64,000 nt of DNA from JADKAC01 sp964492065 (GTDB lineage Bacteria > Bacteroidota > Bacteroidia > Chitinophagales > BACL12). The stretch lies in assembly GCA_964492065.1 (NCBI GenBank), contig CAZBHH010000003.1, forward strand, positions 135,779 to 199,778, read 5' to 3'. Below the pieces are notes generated by a model. That model saw only the letters and a program-made list of their open reading frames with translations, was not told where the DNA came from and did no database searches. The first letter of the stretch is position 1. Each line of letters starts with the position of its first letter. The translations under genes were made by a program, and so were the position numbers. Shown here piece by piece: positions 1 through 8,426 of the stretch.

Positions 1-1
1 C

Positions 2-343
2 GATCCGTTAATACACTACAACTGCAGACTCACCTTTCGGGGCGCCACACGTTCCGAAGCGCTGTATTGGGAAGGCGGTACCCTTTCCAATGTAATGCAA
101 TTCTTCGGCGAATCGCTTACGGAACAACAGGCATTGGAAGTTTACGATCTGCTGGCAACGCAGTTTCGCTCCTGTTATTCGGCAATACAGTCGGAGCCCG
201 GCCCCCTGGGTTTGCGCAACGATCTGTCCTTCCGCATTCATCCAAATCTCATTGCCAGGCTGACCATGTATTACGGCCAGCCTGCCGAAAACGGCGATAA
301 GACCTATAAGGTGTTCTTCGATTTGTATTACGCAGCCGATTAA
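2..343 (+). CDS. C-terminal part of an unrecognised protein, cut by the window edge
   Basis: The frame is open from the left edge to a TAA at 341-343, giving at least 113 residues, so the true start lies outside the window. I do not recognise a family. The visible part is a soluble-looking mixed alpha/beta sequence with no membrane segment, no T9SS sorting motif and no cysteine cluster. An internal ATG at 95 is unlikely to be the start because sensible coding sequence (for example LTFRGATRSEALYWEGG) continues upstream of it in the same frame. The next gene starts 75 nt downstream behind its own promoter-like element. Confidence 0.6.
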   Translation, partial: DPLIHYNCRLTFRGATRSEALYWEGGTLSNVMQFFGESLTEQQALEVYDLLATQFRSCYSAIQSEPGPLGLRNDLSFRIHPNLIARLTMYYGQPAENGDKTYKVFFDLYYAAD

Positions 344-369
344 CAGGTGATATGCTGCCTATTGCACAG

Positions 370-398
370 TTTGCATGGAAATGTATTTACTACCTTTG
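370..398 (+). promoter_or_regulatory. Bacteroidota-type promoter, TTTG-N17-TACCTTTG
   Basis: A -33 element TTTG at 370-373 and a -7 element TACCTTTG at 391-398 are separated by 17 nt, matching the Bacteroidota consensus TTTG / TAnnTTTG. The start codon of the lamin-tail protein follows 20 nt after the -7 box, so the untranslated leader should be short. Confidence 0.6.
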
Positions 399-418
399 AC
401 GATAAATAAAACAGCAAT

Positions 419-1705
419 ATGCGCAGGGTATTAATCGTATTAGTTTCCCAATTATCTGCAGTGATTGGATATGCACAATCAATCGGTATCAGCGAGTTTA
501 TGTATCACGCCGATACCAGTGCACAGTCCAACGACTGGGTTGAATTATACAACTACGGCAATGCAGCCGTAAACATCTCCGGCTGGAAATTAAAGGATGA
601 AAATATCGACAACACATTTACCATTCCCGGCGGTACGGTGATTGAACCCGGCGCATACCTGGTAATTGCGGAAAGCCTGGATACCTTCCAGATGATCTAT
701 CCCGACGTGACTAATGTAATCGGCAGTATGGATTTTGGTCTGAACAACAAAGCCGATGCAGTGCGCCTGTTAGACGCTTCCAACAACCCGATTGTCGAAA
801 TCAATTACTTTGATTCACTCCCCTGGCCGGGCGCTGCCGATGGCATGGGGCCTTCGCTGCAAATTGCGGATTTTGATGCCGGTTCCGACGATCCCGCAAA
901 CTGGTTTGCCGGCTGTATCAAAGGAACTCCCGGAAGCGCATACGTTCCATGTGATTACCCGGTAATCGTCAGCGAAATAAATTACAACTCCCCCTCCTAC
1001 TTCTTAGTCGGCGATTGGATTGAACTCTATAACCGCAGCGGCAATTCCGTTGACCTGTCCGGTTGGGAATTCCACGACCAAAAGCGCAATATTTTTATTT
1101 TTCCTTCGGGCACCATACTGAACGATGGTGAGCGACTGGTGGTTTCCGATTCATTAACTGCACTTACTTCCGGTTTCCCCGGGCTTGAGAACGTTATCGG
1201 CGAATTCACATTTTCGCTCTCCAATAGTGGCGATGCCGTTTTGCTGTACGATGACGGATTCGACTTGCAGTATTCGGTGAGGTACAACGATAAATCCCCA
1301 TGGCCTCTTGATGCCGATGGCGAAGGCTATACCCTGGAATTTATGGAAGAAAGCGACAATCCAAACCTGGCCGCAAACTGGCAGGCGGGTTGCCCGCTGG
1401 GTTCTCCCGGTATTCCGTTCACATATCCATGTCCGACTTTGGACGCCGAATCGCTGCCGCTTACAGCAATTGCCGTTTATCCCAATCCATTTACCGATTA
1501 CCTGTCAATAGACCTCAGCAGTTACAGTCCGGGATATTTCACGCAATGTTACATTACCGATCTTACCGGCCGTACCGTTGCCACCATGGATATGAATTCT
1601 CCGTTGATCGTTTGGAAAAACACGCTGTCAAACGGGATGTACCTACTGCACATCGTCGGACGTGACGGCGCTGTCTTTACGGAAAAATTATCGGCGATTA
1701 ATTGA
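419..1705 (+). CDS. secreted protein with two lamin-tail domains and a T9SS sorting domain
   Basis: The 428-residue product begins with a signal peptide (about residues 1-20, ending GYAQ). Two lamin-tail (LTD) immunoglobulin-like modules follow, roughly 20-165 and 180-325. Each carries the family core WVELYN / WIELYN, SGW, and a late FGLNNKADAVRL / FSLSNSGDAVLL strand. The last 75 or so residues start with YPNPFTDYLSID and look like a type A T9SS C-terminal sorting domain, so the protein should cross the outer membrane by T9SS and be surface-attached or released. LTD modules in bacteria are usually adhesive or occur with nucleases; no catalytic domain is present here. Its 3' end overlaps the convergent minus-strand gene by 8 nt. 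Confidence 0.85.
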   Translation: MRRVLIVLVSQLSAVIGYAQSIGISEFMYHADTSAQSNDWVELYNYGNAAVNISGWKLKDENIDNTFTIPGGTVIEPGAYLVIAESLDTFQMIYPDVTNVIGSMDFGLNNKADAVRLLDASNNPIVEINYFDSLPWPGAADGMGPSLQIADFDAGSDDPANWFAGCIKGTPGSAYVPCDYPVIVSEINYNSPSYFLVGDWIELYNRSGNSVDLSGWEFHDQKRNIFIFPSGTILNDGERLVVSDSLTALTSGFPGLENVIGEFTFSLSNSGDAVLLYDDGFDLQYSVRYNDKSPWPLDADGEGYTLEFMEESDNPNLAANWQAGCPLGSPGIPFTYPCPTLDAESLPLTAIAVYPNPFTDYLSIDLSSYSPGYFTQCYITDLTGRTVATMDMNSPLIVWKNTLSNGMYLLHIVGRDGAVFTEKLSAIN

Positions 1706-2177
1706 CGTACTGCCGGAGCCAACTGTTGGCAAACGCAGTTCTGAAATTGCGGTCGAATTCATCTTTGGTAAATACCAGGCAGTTAAATATTTCAGTATCT
1801 TCCGTTAGGTGGCCGTCGTGCACGAGAGCGGCCACATCAGATATCGAACGAGTGACAATGCCCTCATCGGTTTTATACGAAAATAAAAACCTGTTAAACA
1901 AATCCACCTGTAATTCCCTGGCGAGTTGCTTCAAAAATATCATCGAATTATCAATGGAACAACCGCCGGCTCTCGTATGGGTTTCGTCCACCATCAGGAT
2001 GATGAACCTGTCTTCCAATACTTGTGCAAATCCGTTTAATAATAAATCATGCGACGTCCAGTTATCTGCAAAGCGCTGTAATTCTCTGTTTAACCAGGTA
2101 ATCTCTTCTTCGGTAAATGGTCTGTCACTCTGATAAATCCACACCCTGGACTGTGGGTCAAACTTTTCTATATTCAT
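1698..2177 (-). CDS. conserved Bacteroidota protein of unknown function, often mislabelled ABC transporter ATPase
   Basis: The 159-residue soluble product resembles a phylum-restricted family commonly named ABC transporter ATPase in databases, but I see no Walker A, Walker B or signature motif, so that name should not be trusted. It has an N-terminal WIYQSDRPFTEEE segment and a central FIILMVDETHTRAGGCSIDNS stretch, the latter being the most motif-like part. It starts 2 nt after the stop of the upstream Fe-S protein gene, so the two are almost certainly co-transcribed. Function unknown. Confidence 0.8.
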   Translation of the reverse strand: MNIEKFDPQSRVWIYQSDRPFTEEEITWLNRELQRFADNWTSHDLLLNGFAQVLEDRFIILMVDETHTRAGGCSIDNSMIFLKQLARELQVDLFNRFLFSYKTDEGIVTRSISDVAALVHDGHLTEDTEIFNCLVFTKDEFDRNFRTAFANSWLRQYVN

Positions 2178-2179
2178 CT

Positions 2180-2977
2180 TTATAATAAATTGTTTCCTTC
2201 CGCGATTAGTTCGGCAATATCAAAAACCTTAACGGTATCTTCCTTATTAAAATTTTTCACACCGTCGGTCAGCATGATATTGCAATAGGGGCAAGCCGAA
2301 GCAATAATATCTGCACGCACTTCAAGGGCCTGTTCAGTCCGTGCTATATTCACTTCTTTTTTACCCGGTTCCGACTCTTTGAACACCTGTGCGCCGCCTG
2401 CGCCGCAGCACAAGCCCCGCGATTTACAACTGCGCATTTCGACTAATTCTGAATCGAGTGTCTCCAACACCTTCCGCGGCGCATTGTAAATGCCATTCGC
2501 CCTTCCCAGGTAACAGGAGTCGTGATAGGTAATGCGCTTACCGGTAAACGCTCCACCCTGTACCTTTAATCTGCCTTCATCGATTAATTGCTGCAAAAAT
2601 TCGGCGTGATGCATTACTTCGTAATGTCCGCCCAGGTCCGGGTATTCATTTTTGATAATATTAAAACAATGGGGGCAGGTTGTTACTATTTTCTTTATGC
2701 CATAACCGTTCAGCACGGCGATATTATTCTGAGCCAGCATTTGATACAGAAACTCATTGCCCGCTCTTCTCGCCGGATCGCCGGTGCAACCCTCTTCGGT
2801 GCCGAGCACTGCGAATCGCACGCCGATACTGTTTAATATTTTTACGAAAGCACCCGTTACCCGCTGGGCACGCTGGTCAAAACTGCCGGCACATCCCACC
2901 CAAAACAATATTTCCGGAGATTCCCCCCTGGCAAACAAATCAGCCAGTACCGGCACATTATTCAATTCTTCCTTCAC
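2180..2977 (-). CDS. (Fe-S)-binding protein with two CCG domains, HdrB/LutA/GlpC type
   Basis: The 265-residue product has two cysteine-rich CCG modules. The first is FWVGCAGSFD, followed by GCTGDP and TTCPHCFN. The second is DSCYLGR, followed by CCGAGGAQ and ACPYCN. In heterodisulfide reductase HdrB/HdrD, LutA and glycolate or glycerol-3-phosphate oxidoreductase subunits these cysteines hold an unusual [4Fe-4S] cluster at the electron-accepting site. The protein is soluble and is probably the cytoplasmic partner of the membrane-bound dicluster protein encoded 227 nt upstream on the same strand. The substrate is unknown. Family call is firm; physiological role is inference. Confidence 0.85.
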   Translation of the reverse strand: MKEELNNVPVLADLFARGESPEILFWVGCAGSFDQRAQRVTGAFVKILNSIGVRFAVLGTEEGCTGDPARRAGNEFLYQMLAQNNIAVLNGYGIKKIVTTCPHCFNIIKNEYPDLGGHYEVMHHAEFLQQLIDEGRLKVQGGAFTGKRITYHDSCYLGRANGIYNAPRKVLETLDSELVEMRSCKSRGLCCGAGGAQVFKESEPGKKEVNIARTEQALEVRADIIASACPYCNIMLTDGVKNFNKEDTVKVFDIAELIAEGNNLL

Positions 2978-3204
2978 TATGCAAATGTTTAGTAATTTAA
3001 ATATAAAACTTTTACCCGGGTTTTAAGGTGTTGCAATTTCTGGTTTCGCATTTTAATAATTCATGAGTGTTACGATTGCGTTCCCGATTGTTTTATTTAC
3101 CCGCAAAGCGACTCCTCATTTTACAAAGGCTATTGCCGTTGATTACTGCTATACTTATTAATTCTTTATTACGCATTTTAAATATTTTTTACACCGGCCG
3201 GAAT

Positions 3205-4521
3205 CTATTGCATTTCGTCTTTCCAGTTCAATCTGTCGGCAGGGTTAAACTGCCAGGGCGCCTGGTTATTTTCCATATTGCTGAACATCTGTGTCCAGGG
3301 TTCAGGCGCATCGCTCAATTCCATTATCGCATATCGGCGCAATTCAATAATAATGCTCATGGGATTAATATTGACAGGGCACTCTTCCACACAGGCGTTG
3401 CAGGTGGTACACGCCCTGATTTCCTCGGCTGTAATATAATCGCCATACAGCGATTTGTTATCCGCAAAATCCATCCCGTGTTTATCGATATTCCGCCCTA
3501 CTTCTTCTGCCCTGTCGCGGGTATCCATCATAATCTTTCTCGGCGATAATTTCTTTCCCGTCTGGTTAGCGGGACATACCGCGGTGCAACGCCCACATTC
3601 GGTACAACTGTACGCATCCAGTAAATGTTTCCAACTGAGGTCGCCGATATCTTTTGCGCCAAAAGTCTTTGGCGGGTTAATGATTTCAGGCACTGTTGCC
3701 GACGGGTCCAGCATCGTTTTCACTTCGTTGGCGACTACGGGCATATTTTCAATCTTCCCCCTGGAATCAAAGCGCATGTAATAACTGTTGGGGAATGCCA
3801 GTATGATGTGTAAATGCTTTGAATAGGGTATGTAATTCAGGAAAAACAAAATCCCGAGAATGTGGAGCCACCACGCAATGCGCTCAATTAAAATCAGCGA
3901 TGGTTCGGGCATCCCGCCAAACAATGCCGAAGTGTATTGAGAAATGAGTAATTTGCCCGTATCGGGATAATGTGCCGCCCCCATACTTTGCAATTGATAA
4001 TCGGCTGCATTCATGGTGAGTATTGCCGTTACCAGGATTAATTCAAATACCAAAATAAGATTTGCATCCTGAAATGGCCATCCCTTGAGTTCGGGTTGTG
4101 TAAAGCGCTTTACCTTAACGACATTCCTGCGCCATAAGAATACGAGCGTAGCTATAAAGGCGAGTGCGGAGAGCAGCTCGATAACGCTGATCATAAACGT
4201 ATAAAAGCCGCCGAGATAGGGTGCAAAAAAGCGATGTGTTCCGCCGATGCCGTCCACGGCGATTTCCAACACTTCTATATTCACGATGATAAAGCTGGAA
4301 TAGATAAACAAATGCAGTACGGCGGGAATCATATTGCGGAACATCTTCTTTTGCCCCAGGGCAAACAACAACATATTGCGCAACCGCCGTTTCGGGTTGT
4401 CGCTTAAATCCTCATCTCTTCCCAGTAAAATATTGCGCCGTATCGCTCTGAAGCGCCTGAATGCAATAAATAACGAGGCGCCGAATGCCAGCAGAAAAAT
4501 AATTTGCGGTAGTATATGCAT
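3205..4521 (-). CDS. membrane-anchored [4Fe-4S] dicluster electron-transfer protein
   Basis: The 438-residue product has several N-terminal hydrophobic segments in the first 250 residues (for example IIFLLAFGASLFIAF and LLSALAFIATLVFLW), resembling the heme-b-binding HdrE / NarI-like membrane part. A C-terminal ferredoxin-like domain follows. Its two CxxCxxCxxxC sets are at C306/C309/C312/C316 (CTECGRCTAVCP) and C371/C374/C377/C381 (CTTCNACVEECP). With the CCG protein downstream it reproduces HdrE plus HdrC plus HdrB in split form. It probably moves electrons between menaquinol and a cytoplasmic acceptor. No flavin or HdrA subunit is in the window. Confidence 0.82.
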   Translation of the reverse strand: MHILPQIIFLLAFGASLFIAFRRFRAIRRNILLGRDEDLSDNPKRRLRNMLLFALGQKKMFRNMIPAVLHLFIYSSFIIVNIEVLEIAVDGIGGTHRFFAPYLGGFYTFMISVIELLSALAFIATLVFLWRRNVVKVKRFTQPELKGWPFQDANLILVFELILVTAILTMNAADYQLQSMGAAHYPDTGKLLISQYTSALFGGMPEPSLILIERIAWWLHILGILFFLNYIPYSKHLHIILAFPNSYYMRFDSRGKIENMPVVANEVKTMLDPSATVPEIINPPKTFGAKDIGDLSWKHLLDAYSCTECGRCTAVCPANQTGKKLSPRKIMMDTRDRAEEVGRNIDKHGMDFADNKSLYGDYITAEEIRACTTCNACVEECPVNINPMSIIIELRRYAIMELSDAPEPWTQMFSNMENNQAPWQFNPADRLNWKDEMQ

Positions 4522-4582
4522 AATGGTGCAACCTGAACAGTCGCTAATTTACACTTAATTTTAAGACTATATATACAATGTT

Positions 4583-7054
4583 ATGCATATGAAACCGGTA
4601 GGAAGAATTCACCTGTTATGGGCATTGGCGCTGTTGATGACCCAAACATTTGCACAGCAGGCGCAACAATGCCCCGTTACCCCGGCGCTACAGAAGGAAC
4701 TCAACGCATTGCGTGATTCCGGCGACCTGTTGCCGGTGTTAATCGGGGGCGACGTCAATGTCGTTGTTCCATTTCTGAAATCGAAAAACATGCGCATAAA
4801 ATTCACCGCAGGTTCCGTCATATCCGCAGAACTCAACGCAGCCGTTATCGAGGAACTGTGTTCTTTACCCGTTGTTTCCCGCATCGACTGCCCGAAGGCC
4901 AAACTGCACCTGTTAAATGACGTGATGGTTATTCAAAATAATGCAGACTCGGCGTATTACGGGAACTGGCCTTTGGAACAAGGTTACGACGGCAGCGGCG
5001 TCATTATCGGCGTCATTGATGCGCCTTTCGATTACGACCATCCCGACTTTACAGATTCCCTGGGCAATACCCGGATACAATTTCTATGGGATCAGACTTT
5101 AACGGATTCTCTCCCTGCCCCTGACGATTACGGATACGGCGTGGAATGCGACAGCGCTTCCATTGCGGATGGCACCTGCCCCCATACCGATTACAATTAC
5201 TGGTACAGCCACGGCAGTGGCGTTGCCGGCGTGGCGGCATCCAGTGGAAATGCCGCCAATGCATTCCGCGGTGTGGCGCCCAATGCCGATCTGATTTTGG
5301 TAGCGCTCGATTTCAGCGAGGACTACTTATCCAATGTGGTGGATGCCGTTGCCTACATTTTTCAGAAAGCAGAACAACTCGGAAAGCCCTGTGTCATCAA
5401 TACCAGTCTCGGCGCTTACGACGGTTCTCACGATGGTCAGGACCTGGTCACGCAGGCAATTGATACCATGATTGGAGCGGCGCCGGGACGGGCATTGGTG
5501 GCAGCTGCCGGCAATGGTGGCGATGCAAAGATTCACCTCGGTTACGATGTCTCTGACACTACCCGATTTACCTGGTTTAAGAAACTGAGCTACACCAATG
5601 CCGTGTATTTTCAGGTATTTGCCGATACGGCGGATTTTAATGATGTATTTTTTTCTATCGGCGCCGATGACCCCGCCGGCTGGCACTTCCGCGGTGCTAC
5701 GCCTGAATACAATGTGCTATCCGATTATGTTCTCCCCGACGGCGCTATCGATTCCACCAGTTACGACCTGTACGACAGCCTGACTTTTATCGGTAATATC
5801 AAGACCTATATTCAATCGTACGGCGGTGTCTATTTCCTGGAAGTCGTCATTACACCTGCTTTTACCACCTACTATTGGCGATTCTCCACCCGCGGCGCCG
5901 GCCGGTTCGATACCTGGTCAACGGAGGGATATACCGGATTTTCAGACTATGTGGTGACGGGTTTACCCTCCGAAGCGGATATGCCCGAAATAGCGCAGTA
6001 TCGACAGCCCGACCTCACACAAAATATCGTGGGTTACTGGCAGTGCAGCGACCGGGTAATAACTGTCGGCAGTTATGTCAACCGGGATACCATGACTAAT
6101 TATTACGGTGAAACCATTACACTACCCTATACAACGGGAACATTAGCCCAAAACTCCAGCATCGGGCCAACCCGTGACAACCGGACCAAACCGGATATCA
6201 CATCCACCGGATCTATGGTATTGACAACGGGTTCCACCGTGCTTACCAACTGGCTGATCAGCCTCGGCGCTGCCAATAATATTTCGCCGGATGGCATGCA
6301 TTATTTACAAAACGGCACCTCGTTTGCATCCCCGGCCGTTGCGGGGATTGCGGCGCTGTACTTCCAAAAATATCCCGACGCCAACTGGCTGGACCTTAAA
6401 AATGCGCTGCTCGAAAACGCAAGGCAGGATTCAATTACGGGATTTGCATTACCCGATAATGCATGGGGCTATGGCAAAGCCAACGCCTTCCGCACACTCA
6501 CCGGCAGTTGGGGTTGTGAAGACGATAATTATTCGGTTGCTCCTGTCAATGCCGTTGCCGATATAACCGGCGCCACCGAAGTACTCCTAAAATGGGACTG
6601 CATCCCCAACGCCTTCGGATACCAACTGAAAATGAAGGACCTCTCGACGAATAGTATCCGGAAAAGACAAGTGGACACCAATGCGGTCACCTTGCATACG
6701 CTGCAACCCGGAACCACTTATAAATACAGCGTGCGTGCCTATTGTGCATCGTATGGATTTTCCGAATGGTCGGCGCCGGTATTTTTTACCATGCCCGTAT
6801 TGAGAAACAGCTCTGCGGAAATTCAACTGTTTCCTAATCCGGCACATTCGATTTGCACTATCGGCAACCTGCCGCCGGGCGAACTCCGGTTATTCTTATG
6901 GGATGCACTGGGGAATTGTATTTTCAGTACCGCCGAAACTATTGACAATCCAAACTTTGAATTCCCGGTACGGGATATTCCTGCGGGATTTTATATACTT
7001 GTAATTCAAATCGACAACAGGCAATTTCAAAAACCGGTCGTAATCAACCATTAA
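4583..7054 (+). CDS. secreted S8 (subtilisin) family serine protease with fibronectin III-like and T9SS domains
   Basis: The product has 823 residues, beginning at ATG 4583; a second ATG at 4589 is an equally plausible start. A signal peptide (ending TFAQQ) precedes a propeptide-like region. The catalytic triad is visible: D146 in GVIDAPFDYDHPDF, H210 in SHGSGVAG and S580 in GTSFASPAVAG. About 250 residues are inserted between the oxyanion-hole region (AAAGNGGDA) and the serine, as in other large Bacteroidota subtilases. A fibronectin type III-like domain (about 655-740) and a T9SS sorting domain starting FPNPAHSICTIG close the protein. Expected location is the cell surface or medium. The phosphoribosyltransferase gene starts 2 nt after its stop. 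Confidence 0.92.
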   Translation: MHMKPVGRIHLLWALALLMTQTFAQQAQQCPVTPALQKELNALRDSGDLLPVLIGGDVNVVVPFLKSKNMRIKFTAGSVISAELNAAVIEELCSLPVVSRIDCPKAKLHLLNDVMVIQNNADSAYYGNWPLEQGYDGSGVIIGVIDAPFDYDHPDFTDSLGNTRIQFLWDQTLTDSLPAPDDYGYGVECDSASIADGTCPHTDYNYWYSHGSGVAGVAASSGNAANAFRGVAPNADLILVALDFSEDYLSNVVDAVAYIFQKAEQLGKPCVINTSLGAYDGSHDGQDLVTQAIDTMIGAAPGRALVAAAGNGGDAKIHLGYDVSDTTRFTWFKKLSYTNAVYFQVFADTADFNDVFFSIGADDPAGWHFRGATPEYNVLSDYVLPDGAIDSTSYDLYDSLTFIGNIKTYIQSYGGVYFLEVVITPAFTTYYWRFSTRGAGRFDTWSTEGYTGFSDYVVTGLPSEADMPEIAQYRQPDLTQNIVGYWQCSDRVITVGSYVNRDTMTNYYGETITLPYTTGTLAQNSSIGPTRDNRTKPDITSTGSMVLTTGSTVLTNWLISLGAANNISPDGMHYLQNGTSFASPAVAGIAALYFQKYPDANWLDLKNALLENARQDSITGFALPDNAWGYGKANAFRTLTGSWGCEDDNYSVAPVNAVADITGATEVLLKWDCIPNAFGYQLKMKDLSTNSIRKRQVDTNAVTLHTLQPGTTYKYSVRAYCASYGFSEWSAPVFFTMPVLRNSSAEIQLFPNPAHSICTIGNLPPGELRLFLWDALGNCIFSTAETIDNPNFEFPVRDIPAGFYILVIQIDNRQFQKPVVINH

Positions 7055-7056
7055 AT

Positions 7057-7572
7057 ATGCAAGACAGTTATACACTGATATTTTCGAAGGAACAAATGCA
7101 ACAAAAAATTAAGCGCATCGCTTACCAGATTGCAGAGGATAATTACGATGAGGACGCCATTATCATTGCCGGAATAGGGCGCAACTCCGAAGGATATGCC
7201 CTTGCATGTAAAATTTACGATGCATTGGTACAGATAATTCCCGGCAAGGTATCGCTGAGCCATATCGACCTGAACAAAGGCAACCCTTCGGAAAGCCCGG
7301 CGAAAATTGCATTGGGCAAGGAAGAAGCGATGAATAAGGTAATCGTGTTGGTCGATGATGTATCCAATTCGGGAAGGACCTTAATGTATGCGATAAAGCC
7401 TTTTCTCGAATTGGCGCCGCATAAAATTCAGATTGCGGTATTGGTGGAGAGAACACATAAGAAATTTCCCATTCAACCCGACTTTGTCGGCTTGTCATTG
7501 AGTACTACCCTCCAGGAACACATTACGGTGATCATCAGCCGCGAGGGAGAGGAAGGCATTTACCTGAGTTAA
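7057..7572 (+). CDS. phosphoribosyltransferase, PyrR/Hpt-like type I fold
   Basis: The 171-residue product carries the PRPP-binding signature VDDVSNSGRT at residues 99-108, preceded by hydrophobic IVL, which is diagnostic of type I phosphoribosyltransferases. Bacteroidota homologues are often annotated PyrR-like or hypoxanthine phosphoribosyltransferase; neither the uracil nor the purine specificity loop can be assigned by eye. It starts 2 nt after the subtilase stop with no promoter-like element between, so it may depend on readthrough from the protease gene. This pairing makes no obvious functional sense. Confidence 0.8.
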   Translation: MQDSYTLIFSKEQMQQKIKRIAYQIAEDNYDEDAIIIAGIGRNSEGYALACKIYDALVQIIPGKVSLSHIDLNKGNPSESPAKIALGKEEAMNKVIVLVDDVSNSGRTLMYAIKPFLELAPHKIQIAVLVERTHKKFPIQPDFVGLSLSTTLQEHITVIISREGEEGIYLS

Positions 7573-7904
7573 TTGTATTTCGCCGGTTGATCAATTTTTC
7601 AATGTTCCGGCCACCATCCCAGATTACAATTCACGCTCTGCCAACATTCAGCTTTCAAAAAAATGATACGGATGTAATACATCACATTAAAATATTCCCG
7701 GCAATAAAATTTCAGAATGGGAATTACAGGCAAGAGAAAATCAAAATCCACAATTTCAACACCGGTATTTTACGGTTGCATTGCTACCCGGTGGAATACT
7801 GCTGCATACGGAGAAGATAATGGCATCGCAAAATTTATATGGCGGAATATACTTGAAATAAATCTCTATAAACACCTTCTGCGAGGGTACGGCCTTTACC
7901 GGAG
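7573..7904. other. intergenic stretch without a supported gene
   Basis: These 332 nt separate the convergent phosphoribosyltransferase and shikimate kinase genes. Short open frames exist on the plus strand (7587-7820 and 7717-7995), but they have no recognisable motif and the second runs into the kinase gene. I found no clear terminator hairpin. An isolated TTGATCAA palindrome near 7586 is too short to interpret. Confidence 0.5.
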
Positions 7905-8420
7905 TCAATGCAGTTGCCAGTGGCGCACCAGTTCGAGCATTTGTTTTTCTTTATCTGCATGCGACGTATCGATGACTGCATGTGCCCGATTATAAAATGG
8001 TTCACGCTCTGTGATTTTATCGTGAATATACTGCCAAAGTTCGTCGTCGGTAAAATGCTTTAGCAGAGGTCTTTTCTCTTTTTTATTTTTTAAGCGGCCG
8101 AACAATATCCCGGTGGGCGCCGTCAGGTAGATGCACTTGCCGTTTTCCAATATCCATTGCATATTATCGCCAAAGCAGGGCGTTCCTCCGCCACAGGAAA
8201 TCACTGTATTTTCGAGAGCCTGCGTGGAAACGAGCATTTGAGATTCCAGCGCTCTGAAATAAGTTTCGCCGTACGCATCAAATATTTCGGGAATTGATTT
8301 TCCCGTATGTCGCATAATCAGTTCATCGAGATCTGTAAACTCCATGCCTGCTTTTGCGGCTAACAGTTTGCCGTTTTTTGTTTTACCGCTACCCATAAAG
8401 CCAACCAGGTAAATGCGCAT
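7905..8420 (-). CDS. aroK: shikimate kinase
   Basis: This 171-residue P-loop kinase should phosphorylate shikimate at the 3-hydroxyl in the chorismate pathway. The Walker A motif is GFMGSGKT (residues 7-14), followed by FTDLDELI for magnesium and shikimate binding. YFRALES supplies the substrate-binding arginine, VISCGGGT the glycine-rich Walker B-like loop, KEKRPLL the lid arginine, and NRAH the C-terminal arginine. Length matches the family. The residue after the P-loop threonine is lysine where serine or threonine is usual. The gene starts 6 nt after the stop of the permease gene and is probably the last gene of that operon. Confidence 0.93.
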   Translation of the reverse strand: MRIYLVGFMGSGKTKNGKLLAAKAGMEFTDLDELIMRHTGKSIPEIFDAYGETYFRALESQMLVSTQALENTVISCGGGTPCFGDNMQWILENGKCIYLTAPTGILFGRLKNKKEKRPLLKHFTDDELWQYIHDKITEREPFYNRAHAVIDTSHADKEKQMLELVRHWQLH

Positions 8421-8426
8421 GCCGTG

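Noticed and set aside
1698..2177. ABC transporter ATPase as a name for this gene
   Set aside because: No Walker A, Walker B or signature motif is present, so the common database name is not supported.
7586..7593. TTGATCAA as an FNR/CRP-type site
   Set aside because: The half-sites have no central spacer of the required length and the site lies between convergent gene ends, where an operator is unlikely.
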